From assembly GCA_003344405.1 (NCBI GenBank), contig NOWV01000064.1, forward strand, positions 248,001 through 312,000: 64,000 bases of DNA, read 5' to 3'. Below, one piece after another: positions 26,258 to 37,861 of the stretch. The stretch comes from Trichoplax sp. H2 (Eukaryota > Placozoa > Uniplacotomia > Trichoplacea). The first letter of the stretch is position 1. Each line of letters begins with the position of its first letter. Under the pieces are notes generated by a model that made no database searches, was not told the DNA's origin, and was given only the letters and a program-made list of their open reading frames with translations. The translations under genes and the position numbers were made by a program.

Positions 26258-29200
26258 TTAGCTATCTAATTTTCGATATTTATCAAGCCAGTTATCAAGC
26301 ATTCTATCCACTTGAAATGGCATCCTAGTTATATTTTGTTTAGCCACAATAATTCCACTAGATGTACATTCACAGTCTAACCATTCGTGCATTAGTTGTT
26401 CTTCACAGCCAAGCTGTAATAACCAAATGAACAAAAATAAGCATCAGCTACAGCATAAATATAATTGTATTTGAAACAACTACAAATAGATAGTTAAAAA
26501 ATCATTATATTACCTCAGAATTAAGAAGAAAATGTACTGGTAATGGAACACTTAAACTATCTATCAACGGCAGATATATTGTCTGAGTATTTTCACAATT
26601 GTCTACATTAGCACCAGCAACTGCGTCATTGACTGTATCCGATTCGATTCCAACAACGGCGGAAAAATGACCGCGAGTATAAGCTAAAGCAACTGGATTT
26701 GACACGCAAAAGCTCCTTTCCCATAACAAGGGTAAATATATTCCTGTAATTAACAAGCGCAAAGTTAGGAACTGAGATATAATACTAACCTGTTCTATGC
26801 CTAATGACTAATAGAATGAAGACATTACCTTGGAATCGTGCTAGACCTAATGTTTCCCCTTTATAGCTGTTAACATATTTTACACCATAAACAATTATTG
26901 GTCGCCTCATAATATGTGCTAATACAAATATGTGTATTTGCTCTAATGGAGCTCCTTTTTTTCTAGCGCTGTCAATAATATTTGACCAATCCTTAACGCA
27001 CTGCTGTTCGTCTAGGCTAAATTCTAAAATACTTGCTTGTATAGCTTCTGCTTCTCGCCAGCGTTGATAGAACCTAATTTTAAAACTTGTAGTTAATTTA
27101 ATTTGAATCCAAAATCAAGACGTTCAAGCAACATTTAACAGGACACCCCAGCAAGCAATCATTACGATATTGCACACTACTAAAAACCTTGGATAAGGTG
27201 TTCTCACCTGTCTTCACAGCGAAGGCTCTCCCTTAAGGCGCGTCGTAATACAGCATTTTCATCCATAACTCCCCAAGTAACTTGCATAACTGAATCCAAT
27301 AAACAATCGCCAGCTGTTCGATTCCATAAGGTATACAATTTACTGTCTAAGTCTTCTGTAATTTCGTAACTCCAGTTGATAACAGTGGAATTAACTTCTA
27401 ATTCTAAATGCAATTTAAACGACATACATGAATGTTGGAATAATCTGAAGCTTATAATTTTTTTGATTACACGGCGTTTGGATAATGTAGATAAATATAT
27501 TACATACCATTTTGAACATCTCTATCGATGATTTCGTTAAACAATTGTTCTTGTACATCAGGAGATAAACCGTGAATCCCTAACCGATTTATCAACAGTA
27601 ATTAAATCAACTAATTGCAATTGCCGTAGAAGATAGTTTCAGGGATTAGTAGTCCTTGATGGTATATTGTGATATTTACGTTATCAATTGCTATTCCATA
27701 CGTACGGTTAACTTGTACAAAACTGAACTACTTACCAGCCGGTAAGGCAAATGTGACAATATTTGTCACAAAATAGCAGGGCCACTCTCCTTTACGTTGT
27801 CTAATCGACATTGATACAATTTCTCGAATGTCTTGGGCTAATTCTGGTTCAGCATCTGAAGGTAAACATTTATGAGCACGTCGATCGGCTACTGGTGTTA
27901 ATAGGATATCTAACAAATCCTGATGATCATATTTAATAGCCAGATGTACCAGGGTATACCCAATTTCTACTGGATTCGTCCATTTTAATAACATCAAATC
28001 TTCATTAGTCAACTGTCTAGATACATCGCCACCTAGAATATCCAGTTTCAAGAAAAGTATTATTTAGGACAATTTGATTATTATGATACAATTGCAAGGC
28101 AATATTTATAAGAAATAACCGTAATTTAACTTGACTACTTATATCATCAGCAATGTCATGCCCAATAAAGATTATCTGCATTTCACCTGATGCAATGTAT
28201 TGTTCTACTGGTCTTCGTTTGCCAGTCTTAACACCCTGGCAAGCGCCCAACCATGACCAATCCTCAGTGGATAAGTGATTTTTGATCTGGTTGAGATCTT
28301 CTTCAGTTATAGGAAAAGCATCATAGGAGTGAAGGTTATCGATTTTTACTTCAGTATCGTAAGGATTATCGATCATCTCTTCTGTTGGTGAGTAGGTGAT
28401 GTAGCAACTTTCAGGTTTACCTCGATTACAAGCATGATTTGTAAGTTGATTGACTGAGGGAGACTTCGATTTGACTGACGTTGACGTAATGTATTGGTCG
28501 CTATTACTACTGGTATTGTTTTGGCTACTATTAAGTTGATTAAGATCAATTTGGGCTTCTTGTGGATAACGCGGATTTTGGCACATGACACAGCGCAAAG
28601 ATTTGATGAAATTTTCGTAGGTACATCGACTACAAATCCATTTATTACAATATTTATAATTAATCACATTAGTACCAGTATCAACATTGGTACTAGTACT
28701 ATCGCCATGAGATGTAGGATTATTCGAGTGATTCCTTTCATTGTTTTTATCGTTATAAAATTGCATTTCTTCTCGTGTACGAATATCTGAATAAATACTC
28801 TGTGATGGCACTCTTTTAGTCGCACCAGGTGAAACTGGTCCCATTTGGGCCATGGGTTTGATGTTGCTATTACTATTATTACTATTATTGCTCTCTTGTT
28901 GGATAGATTCATTCTTCCGGTTGGTGTGTCCTTTTGTTGCATTTTTGCGCACGGCTCTGGTATAAACCCAACCACACATGGAGCAATTGGATGAATTGAG
29001 GCAATTTTCATAAGTACACGACGCACAAGACCAAATTTGATCACTTCCACGTTGATATTCATTAGACTGATGAGCATTCTTACTGTTATTATCGTATTGA
29101 GTAATTAATAACGTCGACTGTTGTGTACAACCAGCCGATCCATGGCTTTCTTTTGCCTTTTCAATGTTGGTATAACACATAGCACAACGCACTGCTGACA

Positions 29201-29264
29201 TGTGATTATCGAAAGTGCAGACTTGACAAGTCCATTTACTGCCTGTGCTCGCATTGACCGACAT
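26258..29264 (-). CDS. ZRANB1: Trabid-type OTU deubiquitinase with three NZF zinc fingers
   Basis: Cysteine deubiquitinase; the family prefers K29/K33 and also cuts K63 ubiquitin chains. Seven exons join in phase: 28187-29264, 27736-28032, 27508-27579, 27208-27403, 26829-27073, 26514-26743 and 26258-26413, giving 757 aa (human 708). Exon 1 has three NZF fingers of the W-x-C-x2-C-x10-C-x2-C type: WTCQVCTFDNHMSAVRCAMC near residue 11, WSCASCTYEN near 79 and WICSRCTYEN near 210, then a Gln/Ser/Asn-rich linker and STEDWSWLGACQGV. Exon 2 holds the ankyrin ubiquitin-binding domain (VGYTLVHLAI-like: IGYTLVHLAIKYDHQDLL). The OTU catalytic cysteine is in WNRTAGDCLLDSV (exon 4) and the histidine in YTRGHFSAVVGIE (exon 6). 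The C-terminus HEWLDCE...DNWLDKYRKL matches the family. Intron 1 (28033-28186) has no in-frame stop, so exon 1 reads on as one 415-codon frame; splicing restores SGGDVSRQLT. Confidence 0.96.
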
Positions 29265-30893
29265 GGCGTTATAATATTACTCCTTCAATTTGTGATACTT
29301 TGTTCTCCAATTTTGTAGAATAGATAAATAGATCTCTCTCTCTCTCTTAATAATTAGTAGTCAATTTATTTGAAGCCGACAATAGTATTTGATAGCTGTA
29401 ATCAAAAGGGAAGAGAATGTTTACTCGTCCTGTTTTTGCTGTTAAGATGGACGAGTATAATCTCAATCTATATGTACCCGACCTACAGTAGAAAATTTCA
29501 AAATTGTATGTGTTATCTTAAGCCGATAGTACGGTAATTCACTCTCTTCAATCGATCTACGTTCTGCTTCATTGAAAATGTTGAAACTTACCTTAATTGT
29601 GATTATAAAATTTCAAAAGTTTGTGAATTCTGACCGAGTTGACGAATCCATCTTTGCCATCTAAATAATAAAAACTATTTTGTTAGTATCGGCTTTGATC
29701 AATAAAAGCACTTTTGTCAGTGGTTGATTTGACAGTATTGTATGGAACACTATACTGTTTATGGCTCATTTTTCATTCAGTTTTTTACACAGTACATACT
29801 GTAGCTTACAGTCCGCTAGTATTTGTCTTATGGATAAATGTACTGTAGGCTGGACAAGTTAGTACTGTATGGTACAATACCGTACCGTGTACACTGTACA
29901 GTCGACCCGAAACCCGACTCCGAAGGAGAGATTCGGGTCAAAATTCTCGTCGGTGATACAGTGTTTGTATAGCGATTGCACTCATTCGGGTTAGAAAATC
30001 AAACATTGGATCGGGTTTTATCGGGTTCGGGTTGCCTTTTTCACTCCCATTTAAAAGGACTCTCCCGAATAGAAAATTCAAATTGGTCCCATATCACAAT
30101 AATGGATTACAGGTAAGTATCTGCTAGCAAATCAACTACCCGATGATTGTTTTTTCTTTAAATCTGTTCCGATGTAACTGTGTAGGGTGCAAATAACATG
30201 ATACCTATACCAGAACCATAGAAACATAGTCAGTAGCTTATACAGTATAGGATTGATTGATTTATGCTCTCCCAGTCAGTACCGGAATCAATTGCGCCTG
30301 CCCATAACGTCCCCACGGCACCCAATGACCTCAGTTTCTTTAAATGGAACGACAGTTGGGGTGTATGCTTGTCTGGCTGGTCAGTTTCTTTGTTTACAGC
30401 TCGGTTCAGCGAGGTCTGTCTGTCTGAGGCTGAAATATTTTTAGAGATGACAGTATGTACTGTACACTTGTACAGTACAATCGATTACGTCACGCAAGAT
30501 GGACCGTAGTCTGTAGTGAAAAGATGCTAGAGTCACGCCCATGGAGACCTTTCTCTACTGTACAGTGTACAGTACTGTAGTCTGTACTGAACATAACACG
30601 GGATGCACTTGACTGGATCACTGTAGTCGATGGTATACCGCAATTCACTATAGTAACTGTTGCACTCTGCATCCTGAAATAGTTCACCATCTTGGAAAAA
30701 GGAATACTATCATAAACTAAATCCTATCAAGATCTCTTGCTGGTTGAACAACTCTACTCAAATTGTCTATACGGTATTCCTCAAATTACATAGTTTATCT
30801 TGCCACTTGAAGTATATATTTATAATTAGGTGTAAGATCTATTTTATAAATTTGCCTAACGATCATTGCACACTCGACCAATAGTCCAGTAGA
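29265..30893. other. divergent intergenic region ZRANB1 / CHMP3 with a dispersed repeat
   Basis: Lies between two genes pointing apart and so should hold both promoters. A candidate 5' untranslated exon of ZRANB1 ends in a GTAAG donor near 29592 (minus). It also contains a short CT repeat (29333-29346), dispersed repeat copy B and several ACTGTAC palindromes at 29862-29905 and 30455-30575. Open frames at 30253-30509 and 30490-30690 are not supported as genes. Confidence 0.5.
29899..30063. repeat. dispersed repeat copy B with imperfect terminal inverted repeats
   Basis: Matches copy A at 19491-19669 along its length: cgacccgaaacccgact at the left, gatacagtgtttgta, gcgattgcactcat and gaaaatcaa inside, and tcgggttcgggttgc at the right, then a T-rich tail and aaaggactct. 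Small insertions and deletions separate the copies. Confidence 0.75.
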
Positions 30894-32394
30894 ATGGGTT
30901 TGTTTGGAAAGAGTCCTCCACCAAAAACGCCTCGAGAGCAGGTCCGCAATCAATGTAGTCATAGCGGAGTTTTCCATTATTTCTAAGGTATCTTTTTCAT
31001 TATTGAATCCTATGTTAATCTCAACCGTAGGTCAGAGAGTGGTCATCCAAGATTCGTAAAGAAATGAGAGTAATAGACAGACAAATCAGATGTAAGTATT
31101 AATCCTACAATAAAAACATGGACTGTATACTGTAGACAGTAGTAAGTACAATTATAATCAATTAACATCAGTTATTCAACCATCGTAAACTGCAATCATT
31201 CCTGCTGTAATTATAAATAGATTAGTGTTTACTTTTTCTCCTATCTTTACTGTTCCATGGGTGTAATATTGAACCATGAACTACTAGATGTATTTTTATT
31301 AGTCGATGATTGAACATGCATTGAAATAAAATGACTTACATTATAAATCGTATCGAATTTGATGTGAATTATAACGTATTGAAACAGCTATCGACATGGA
31401 AAAGCAAAAAGTGGTGAAGTCATTGAAAGATGCTGCTAAAAGAAATCAAAGAGATGTATGCACAGTACTAGCTAAAGAAATTATCCATTCTCGTAAGGCA
31501 GTATCAAAGCTTTACGCAGCGAAAGCTCAATTAAATTCGGTAGATATGCATATGAAAAATCAGCTAGGTAGGTTAGCACAGCGATGCTATTCTCTTGAGC
31601 CCAACATTTCCTAGTGTGATTCAAAATGCGCACTATAAATCATTTTTCCTCATCATGATTACTTTTAGCCAATAATGTTGTGTTTTAAGATGCATAATCT
31701 TTGTATATCAAAATTTCGACAATAGCTACAGTTAGGATAGCTGGTTCAATTGAAAAAAGTACGGAGGTAATGAAATACATGAATGCTTTGGTAAGACTTC
31801 CTGAGATTTCGGCAACCATGAGAGAAATGTCTCAAGAAATGACCAAGGTAGGAAATTCACATTTTCAATGACAATGCTTCAACACTGTAGATCTTCGACA
31901 TCAATCAAAAGTACTACTTCATAAAATTAAGATAGCTAAAAGTTTGCCAATTTCATAGGCTGGCATTATGGAAGAGATGATGGATGATGCCATGACAATG
32001 GATGATGATGAAGAAGTAGAGGAAGCAGCCTCAGATGAAGTTGACAAAATTCTCTTTGAAATAACAGACGGTTTGAACTCTTCAAATATGCATTATGATT
32101 CTCTTATTCTTTACAGACAGTTTATGACCATCTTTGATAAATTTTTTCCAATTAGGTCAATTGGGTAAAGCTCAAACTGCTGTTGAACCTTTGCCTGAGG
32201 TAACGTAGTACATTAGTTACCTTTTGTGTTGTAAAATAAGATTTCTTTCTTTGTCTGGTATGATATAAATATAATCAATCAATATGACTAACTAGGCGAC
32301 ATCAGACGATGCCAATCAAGAAGTTGATGCTGAACGATTCGAAGAGGAACAAGCCGAAATGCAACGCCGATTAGAAGCATTAAGAAGCACCTAA
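30894..32394 (+). CDS. CHMP3: charged multivesicular body protein 3 (ESCRT-III, Vps24)
   Basis: ESCRT-III subunit that polymerises with CHMP2/CHMP4 on endosomal and other membranes to drive scission. Seven exons join in phase: 30894-30941, 31031-31091, 31388-31567, 31732-31847, 31959-32070, 32156-32199 and 32296-32394, giving 219 aa (human 222). It starts MGLFGKSPPPKTP, a typical CHMP3 N-terminus. A basic helical hairpin follows (KIRKEMRVIDRQIR, SLKDAAKRNQRDVC, HSRKAVSKLYAAKAQLNSV). The second half is acidic (EEMMDDAMTMDDDEEVEE, DKILFEITDG). The end, EEEQAEMQRRLEALRS, is an MIT-interacting motif for Vps4 and the deubiquitinase AMSH. All landmarks are present and the gene looks fully functional. 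It is divergent from ZRANB1. Confidence 0.96.
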
Positions 32395-34676
32395 AATCTA
32401 AATATGTGATTGATATTACAGTCTATGCTATTTTATTTTATCTAATTCAATAGCTAATTACCCTAATAACTACATACTGTTATTAAAATAAGAATTAACC
32501 ATGGACAAATAATGATGCTTACTCATAGGATAGAAATGTTCACGTTGTCTCCGTTGGACAAATATATTATACCTGCGTGTTTACCTATTGATGTAATTTG
32601 CTATCGTAACTTTCTAATAGTAACTCAGAATATTCTGATGTAAATACATTGATGACCGTTATTTTATATTCTGGTGCTTCACCACTTCTACGCCATTCTA
32701 TAACTCTATTGCTAGTTTGAAGATTGTCTTTGTAGAATATCTATTAACTTAGCCTTATCACATTGAAGAATCTATGTAAATATAGGTATCATCAAAATAT
32801 TTTCTCGTAGCTTAAGCTTTATACTCAAAACTGTGAAATGCAACAGTCTTACCATATAATGCGGGTATATTGCTATGGTATCTCTCTAAATACATATTGC
32901 AGAACCGTTGGATTTTGTAGACCATCTCAATTAGCTTTACAATTCGATCTTGTATCAGTTCGTATTGCAATACTTCGTACTCTTTTTAAGCATCATCTGT
33001 CCTGAATTGTTGGAATTGTTGTAAACTTTAAATGTTAAGTTATTAGAATTAGTACTCTTTCGATAGAGTTCGCGGTAGTAAATACACGTATGCGAGTGCT
33101 TATTGCATTCACTTTGATCTGAATGATGGAATCCTTAAACATTCTTGTTGATGACAAGATCAAGATACGCGTATACGACGTACAAATATTACAGTATGTA
33201 TGAGACAAATTCCATAGTAAACTGAAGCTGAAAGAAGCATATACAGTGGATTAACCTCTACTTGTGATTGAAAATATCGAACTTTAAGCAAGTCTATCTC
33301 GAATAAAACGAAGGCTTTCATGTTCTTATGCTCTTTACTGTAAACTCTACATTTCACTAGAGCATCCTCCTTTCGTAGTCTTACAAATCACTGTAACCTT
33401 TATCATGTACGGAACAGTACATTACATAATGCCACCAGTTAGACACCACACAGGTTAGTACGGGTTCGGTACCGGTTCGGTACGGTACGGTTACCTTCCA
33501 GCAGCATCTTGCGCACTAGATTCTGCTCTACTGTACTGTTAAAGCAATCTGCTGCAGCTGGCTGCCACTTCTCGATAGCGGTGTGTCCAACCCTCGAGGG
33601 GAATCCCATAACGAGAATTGAGTGTATCTCCTAATCGATTAATCATTCAAAGCCATAGTAAATGCAGTTAAGAACATTCGGCTATGTTGTGGAATAAGGC
33701 TACTACGCGTATTCTCTTAAGGCTGACGCCATTAAACACTTTGTGCAATAAAAGTGGAGACTTACCTCGGTGCTGGATGGTACCAATAACTGCCAGTAGA
33801 CAACTTCATGCTTCAGGTTGGTGATCGTTCTTTGCAATCAAGTTGAAATCGATACTGTTGATCTATTTTCTAAGCTATGCCACTGTTTTATGCATGATAT
33901 TGGTAGGGTTACAGTCTACTTACTTAATTGTATTTGCTATACTTCCATCGCCGTTAAATTGGAATGGTGTTCAGTTTTGCATTAATTGTTGCAGCTATTG
34001 GTAGTATTCATACAGATGCTACACGAGTAATGTATCTGCATGATAAATTGTGCATTTCTATTGTACAAGTTACATCAATCACTAGCACCTTGGATCAATT
34101 TAAACGGATTGCAATTGAATTTAATACATACGGAACAAGTACTTTACTGTTTATGCACAGAGTAACAATTTTGACTTTAAATTCTCTAAATGATTCATAC
34201 ACTCATAGTACTACAAGTCAATATAAGGCTTTTTACAAAAATAGCCTCACGTTTAGTATTTCGTGTATCAATCGTTACAATTCGTTGGTCTACCATAATA
34301 ATAAATAAATAATCAAGCAAACTGGGTGATGATAAACAACGTAAAGGGCTACCGTGCTAGTAGATACCTATCGATAAATATATAGCTGTAAGCTCAGTGA
34401 ATATCCAAGCATTTTCACTTAGTTGCTTGTAACATTACTCTATGTTCTATCAATGCACTAGCAAAGGAGAAAAATTAAAGTCAAGAGTATGAGATAATTA
34501 AGATTGCTTGATTGATGTTCTATTCGCTATTCAAGAACCACTATAGTGTGAGGATAAGATCTGATTTAAATAATCTAATTTAGCTTATTTCTGTTATCTG
34601 TGGATTCTTCCAGTTATTTTAATGTTTGTATGCGCTCATAGCTTATGCTGATTTTAATTTTATATTCCATCTTAAG
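32395..34676. other. intergenic CHMP3 / MRPS18C, with the missing MRPS18C first exon
   Basis: AT-rich with no firm gene. It must contain the MRPS18C first exon, which I could not fix. A 114-codon frame at 33964-34308 (+) starts with a hydrophobic stretch (MVFSFALIVAAIGSIHT) like a signal peptide but has no recognisable domain. At about 33465-33492 there is a small GC-richer run of repeated cggttcggtac units. Confidence 0.45.
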
Positions 34677-35839
34677 CAATTTTTTCGGCCGGGCCTACTA
34701 GAGCTAGAAGACTAAAGCCTGAAGAGGTAAAAATTAACAACGACGTCTTGTGATATCTTTTAATAGCAAATTAATTAACTGACGAATTAGCTAGATAAAA
34801 TCGATCACACCAATATTCTACTAGCATGGATTAATGATATGTTCAAATCAAACACTTTTGAAATTATTCAATTCTCGTGCAGCTGCGTCCTATCAAAAAC
34901 AAAGTAGATGAAGATGGAAATCCACTTCCTTGTGCGCTGTGTAAAATCAAGATAGACTACAAAGTAAGCAACATTTTTAGATTAACGAATAAGTTTGAAC
35001 CATAAAGTTTAATTTATACATAGTATACGAATGTATTCACTATATTTTATGTATACAACCTTATTATTATCGTTACTGTAATATCATTGTAACCCGGTAG
35101 TAAAAGTAGTCTTGAAAGAATGAGCAGTAGCCCCGTTATGTATTGCTACAGGCTTTCACTTGTGTATAGAAAATCAGCTCAACATTCTATTATTTTTAAT
35201 CCATGATTATCTTTGCTATTTACCCATGTCAGAATGTCAGGTTACTTTCTCAATTCATATCCAATGATACTGGAATGATCTATGGCCGTAGGATTACTGG
35301 TATCTATTTTAAATATAACTTTATTATTTATAAGTGTTGATATAATAATAACTAAGAACGATGCATACGTATATTCAGTCCTAATTCTACGCTACTCTTG
35401 TGTATCATGGCTATAGTTTCTGGAGTGTTAATAACTGCTACAGTTTAACTACTACTCAATGATAGCATGATTTCTAAGCAATTGTGTCTGCGTAAGTCTT
35501 ATCATCGCAGAGAGATTATACTAATTCCTGCTTAAATCTACTATTATTCTTAGGACTTTGTGGTCATAAACAGAAAGAACTTACAAAAGCGATAAGACGA
35601 GCTAGGACGATGGGTAAAGCAATTAATTTTATGTTCCTTTATTCAGGCTTTATTTACAAGATCTTATATAGATGCAATTTGTAGACATGCTATACTGCAC
35701 ATATGGGTATATATATATATACCACATACATACATCAGATTTTGAGCTAAATTTATATTGTATCATTTTTTAATCAACAGGATTTATGCCGTACACGTAC
35801 AAGTACCCTGAATATTTAAATGATCCAAAACCATTTTAG
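34677..35839 (+). CDS. MRPS18C: mitochondrial small ribosomal subunit protein bS18m (S18C type), 5' end not found
   Basis: Protein of the mitochondrial 28S subunit. Exons in phase: 34677-34726, 34883-34963, 35233-35299, 35554-35613 and 35781-35839, TAG at 35837. Conserved blocks run through all of them: LPCALCKIKIDYK, NVRLLSQFISNDTGMIYGRRITG, LCGHKQKELTKAIRRA and MGFMPYTYKYPEYLNDPKPF (the second block spans an exon junction). The paired cysteines of the CxxC type and the MIYGRxITGLC signature identify bS18m, and the ending is closest to the S18C paralogue. The first listed exon is preceded in frame by a stop and begins in phase 2 after an acceptor AG at 34675-34676, so at least one upstream exon with the start and mitochondrial presequence is missing from the model. 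The stop lies 116 bp from that of the convergent Abraxas gene, and an AATAAA at 35853-35858 is a likely poly(A) signal. Confidence 0.9.
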
Positions 35840-35955
35840 TACAATCAATATAAATAAAATATCAATGATATCAACTATTTATAGTATCTGTGATAGTCGT
35901 TAGATAAAATTTGAAGAAAAATATTTACACCAGGAAAAAGAAATAAAAAATTCAG

Positions 35956-37861
35956 CTAAACGGCACTATCTTCTTCGTCATTATCGCATTGTTCCTGAGT
36001 GCTAGAATCTAAAATAGTAGAATAATAGGTTACATACTATACGCTAGTATCGATAGACATTAAAGCAGTTTCCAATTTTGATTGACCAACTACAGTAAAT
36101 CAATCTTACCATCCAGGCTTTGGTTTACATCGTACATCTCTATGAAATTATGGCTAGGTTCGTCACCAGTCTTTTCCTCTAGAGCTTCAATTTCTTTAAT
36201 AAGTTGACTAATTTGGCTTTCCGATTGGGTCACGCTATCTCCTAAGCTCTTATACGCATAATGGAAATTACTATTAATTTAAATCAATGATAAAGGAACA
36301 ACCACGATCATTGTGTTCAATAACAGCGAACGTTCGATATAATACCTTAAAATTCTCCAACATACTATCAAGCATCGCGTCAACCATTGCCACTTGGCTT
36401 AAGCTTCCGTTAACATCAAAAAAGTTGGGCCTTTTGTTTTTGATTAAATTATCAATTATATTCAGTTATCATTAGTATAATAATTCTAAGTATTCTTACA
36501 GTAGAACAAGAAATTGATGATTAAAGCATTACTTAAATTTAGACACAATCGTCTCGTAGACTGAATGTAAATTATCTCCCAACGGCGACATCATATTTGG
36601 ATGTTTATATTCACAAACCGAAGTAGATCGCAAGTTCATTACATCACAAGGAAGTGAAGTATAACAACTGTAGACGGTAAAAAAATTTTAATAGCGTTAC
36701 ACTACAGGAATCGTTTAACATTTCACGGAATGCATAATTCATACTTTAGATTCGTATTCTGAGCGGCATAAAAGGCGTAATCAATGGAATGTGTAGAGTG
36801 TCCATCACTTGAACGATGGGTAAATAAAGCAAAAGCAAAATCTACCCGCAAGTGCAGTAGTGTAGATAACAAAGTAATCGATAAAGTTAAATTGCAGTAA
36901 CTGTGACAGTAGCTACAAAGAAGTATTACTGGATGAAAATGTCGGTATAGAATTACTTAGTCAGATATTTACCGGTAGTATTGTGCTCATTGAATACTTT
37001 TAAGAGATTACGATGAACTTGTTTTTCCCTCATACTTATCTGCAGTGAGGTATTGCGACGAAATCGATACCAACCAACAATTGCCTATGATATTACAGTA
37101 CGGCAAAACAGAAGTTAGCAAAATAATCAGACATTTTTATAACAATTATTACCTTATTTGTCATAACTAAATACGACTACTTTAAATCTACGCTTTTAAA
37201 GTAATAGAGCGAATCGAAAATAAGGGAACCAAAATGTATAATTAACCTTCTTTGAGCAGTGACCAGCGAGTATTTTATCTATTATACTACACTCAGCTGT
37301 ACCAGAACCATCATAGAAACTATAGATAGAGCAATAATAAAATACTGTTACCATACATAAGTATAACTTCAGAATATCAACACATAACCTAACTTCAAGG
37401 TTCATACCATTTCTGAGTTTGACATGGAATAAATGACGTAATGTCTACAAAAAATTATAGTTAAAGTAATGATCAATTAATGCTGTATAATTATTTAGGC
37501 AGCAAACTTTAACTAAAATCATTAATTCATATTTGAATGGTAAATCGGAACTAATCACGTCCACATAGCCAAAAATAATAGCTGCATAATAAACGACTGT
37601 GGAAGTTTCCGAATAATGAAATCTTCACTCACAGATATTTCATATCTGGAATAAACCTATATCTATAGAATCCACGCCATAACTTTGGTAACATACTTTA
37701 CTTAATTCTATTGGCTAGAAGGCTAAGTATTTAATTTATATAAAACTGCACATTTTTCACTCACGTGTAACATTTTGATATTCATCTACTTGGGTATCAC
37801 TGTTATCGTTCAAACTACTGACTAGCAAATGATCCTTCTTGTTCCCTACAAGGAATCCTTC
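35956..37861 (-). CDS. ABRAXAS2: Abraxas-family MPN scaffold (ABRAXAS2/BRISC-like), N-terminus incomplete
   Basis: Abraxas proteins are catalytically dead MPN-domain scaffolds that hold the K63-specific deubiquitinase BRCC36 in the BRCA1-A (ABRAXAS1) or BRISC (ABRAXAS2) complex. Exons supported by phase: 37765-37861 (EGFLVGNKKDH), 37247-37344 (YSFYDGSG), 36973-37084 (IVGWYRFRRNTSLQISMRE), 36745-36841 (FAFALFTHRSSSDGHSTHSI), 36533-36667, 36346-36430 (NFFDVNGSL), 36110-36248 (short coiled coil, ESQISQLIKEIEALEEKTG) and 35956-36008. The start exon and the join between 37765 and 37344 are unresolved. WYRFRRNT and MREKQVH resemble ABRAXAS2 most. The tail ends DNDEEDSAV, with no SPxF phospho-motif, the BRCA1-binding site of ABRAXAS1. 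This supports a BRISC-type rather than BRCA1-A role. The coiled coil and tail are shorter than in vertebrates. Confidence 0.85.

Noticed and set aside
28017-28186. End of the 415-codon ZRANB1 frame taken as coding
   Set aside because: Family alignment jumps from ACQGV...IASG to GGDVSRQLT, which needs the 28033-28186 stretch to be an intron.
33964-34308. 114-codon frame with signal-peptide-like start
   Set aside because: The hydrophobic start is suggestive, but the rest is unlike any family and no splice sites or neighbours support it. Left as a note in the intergenic entry.
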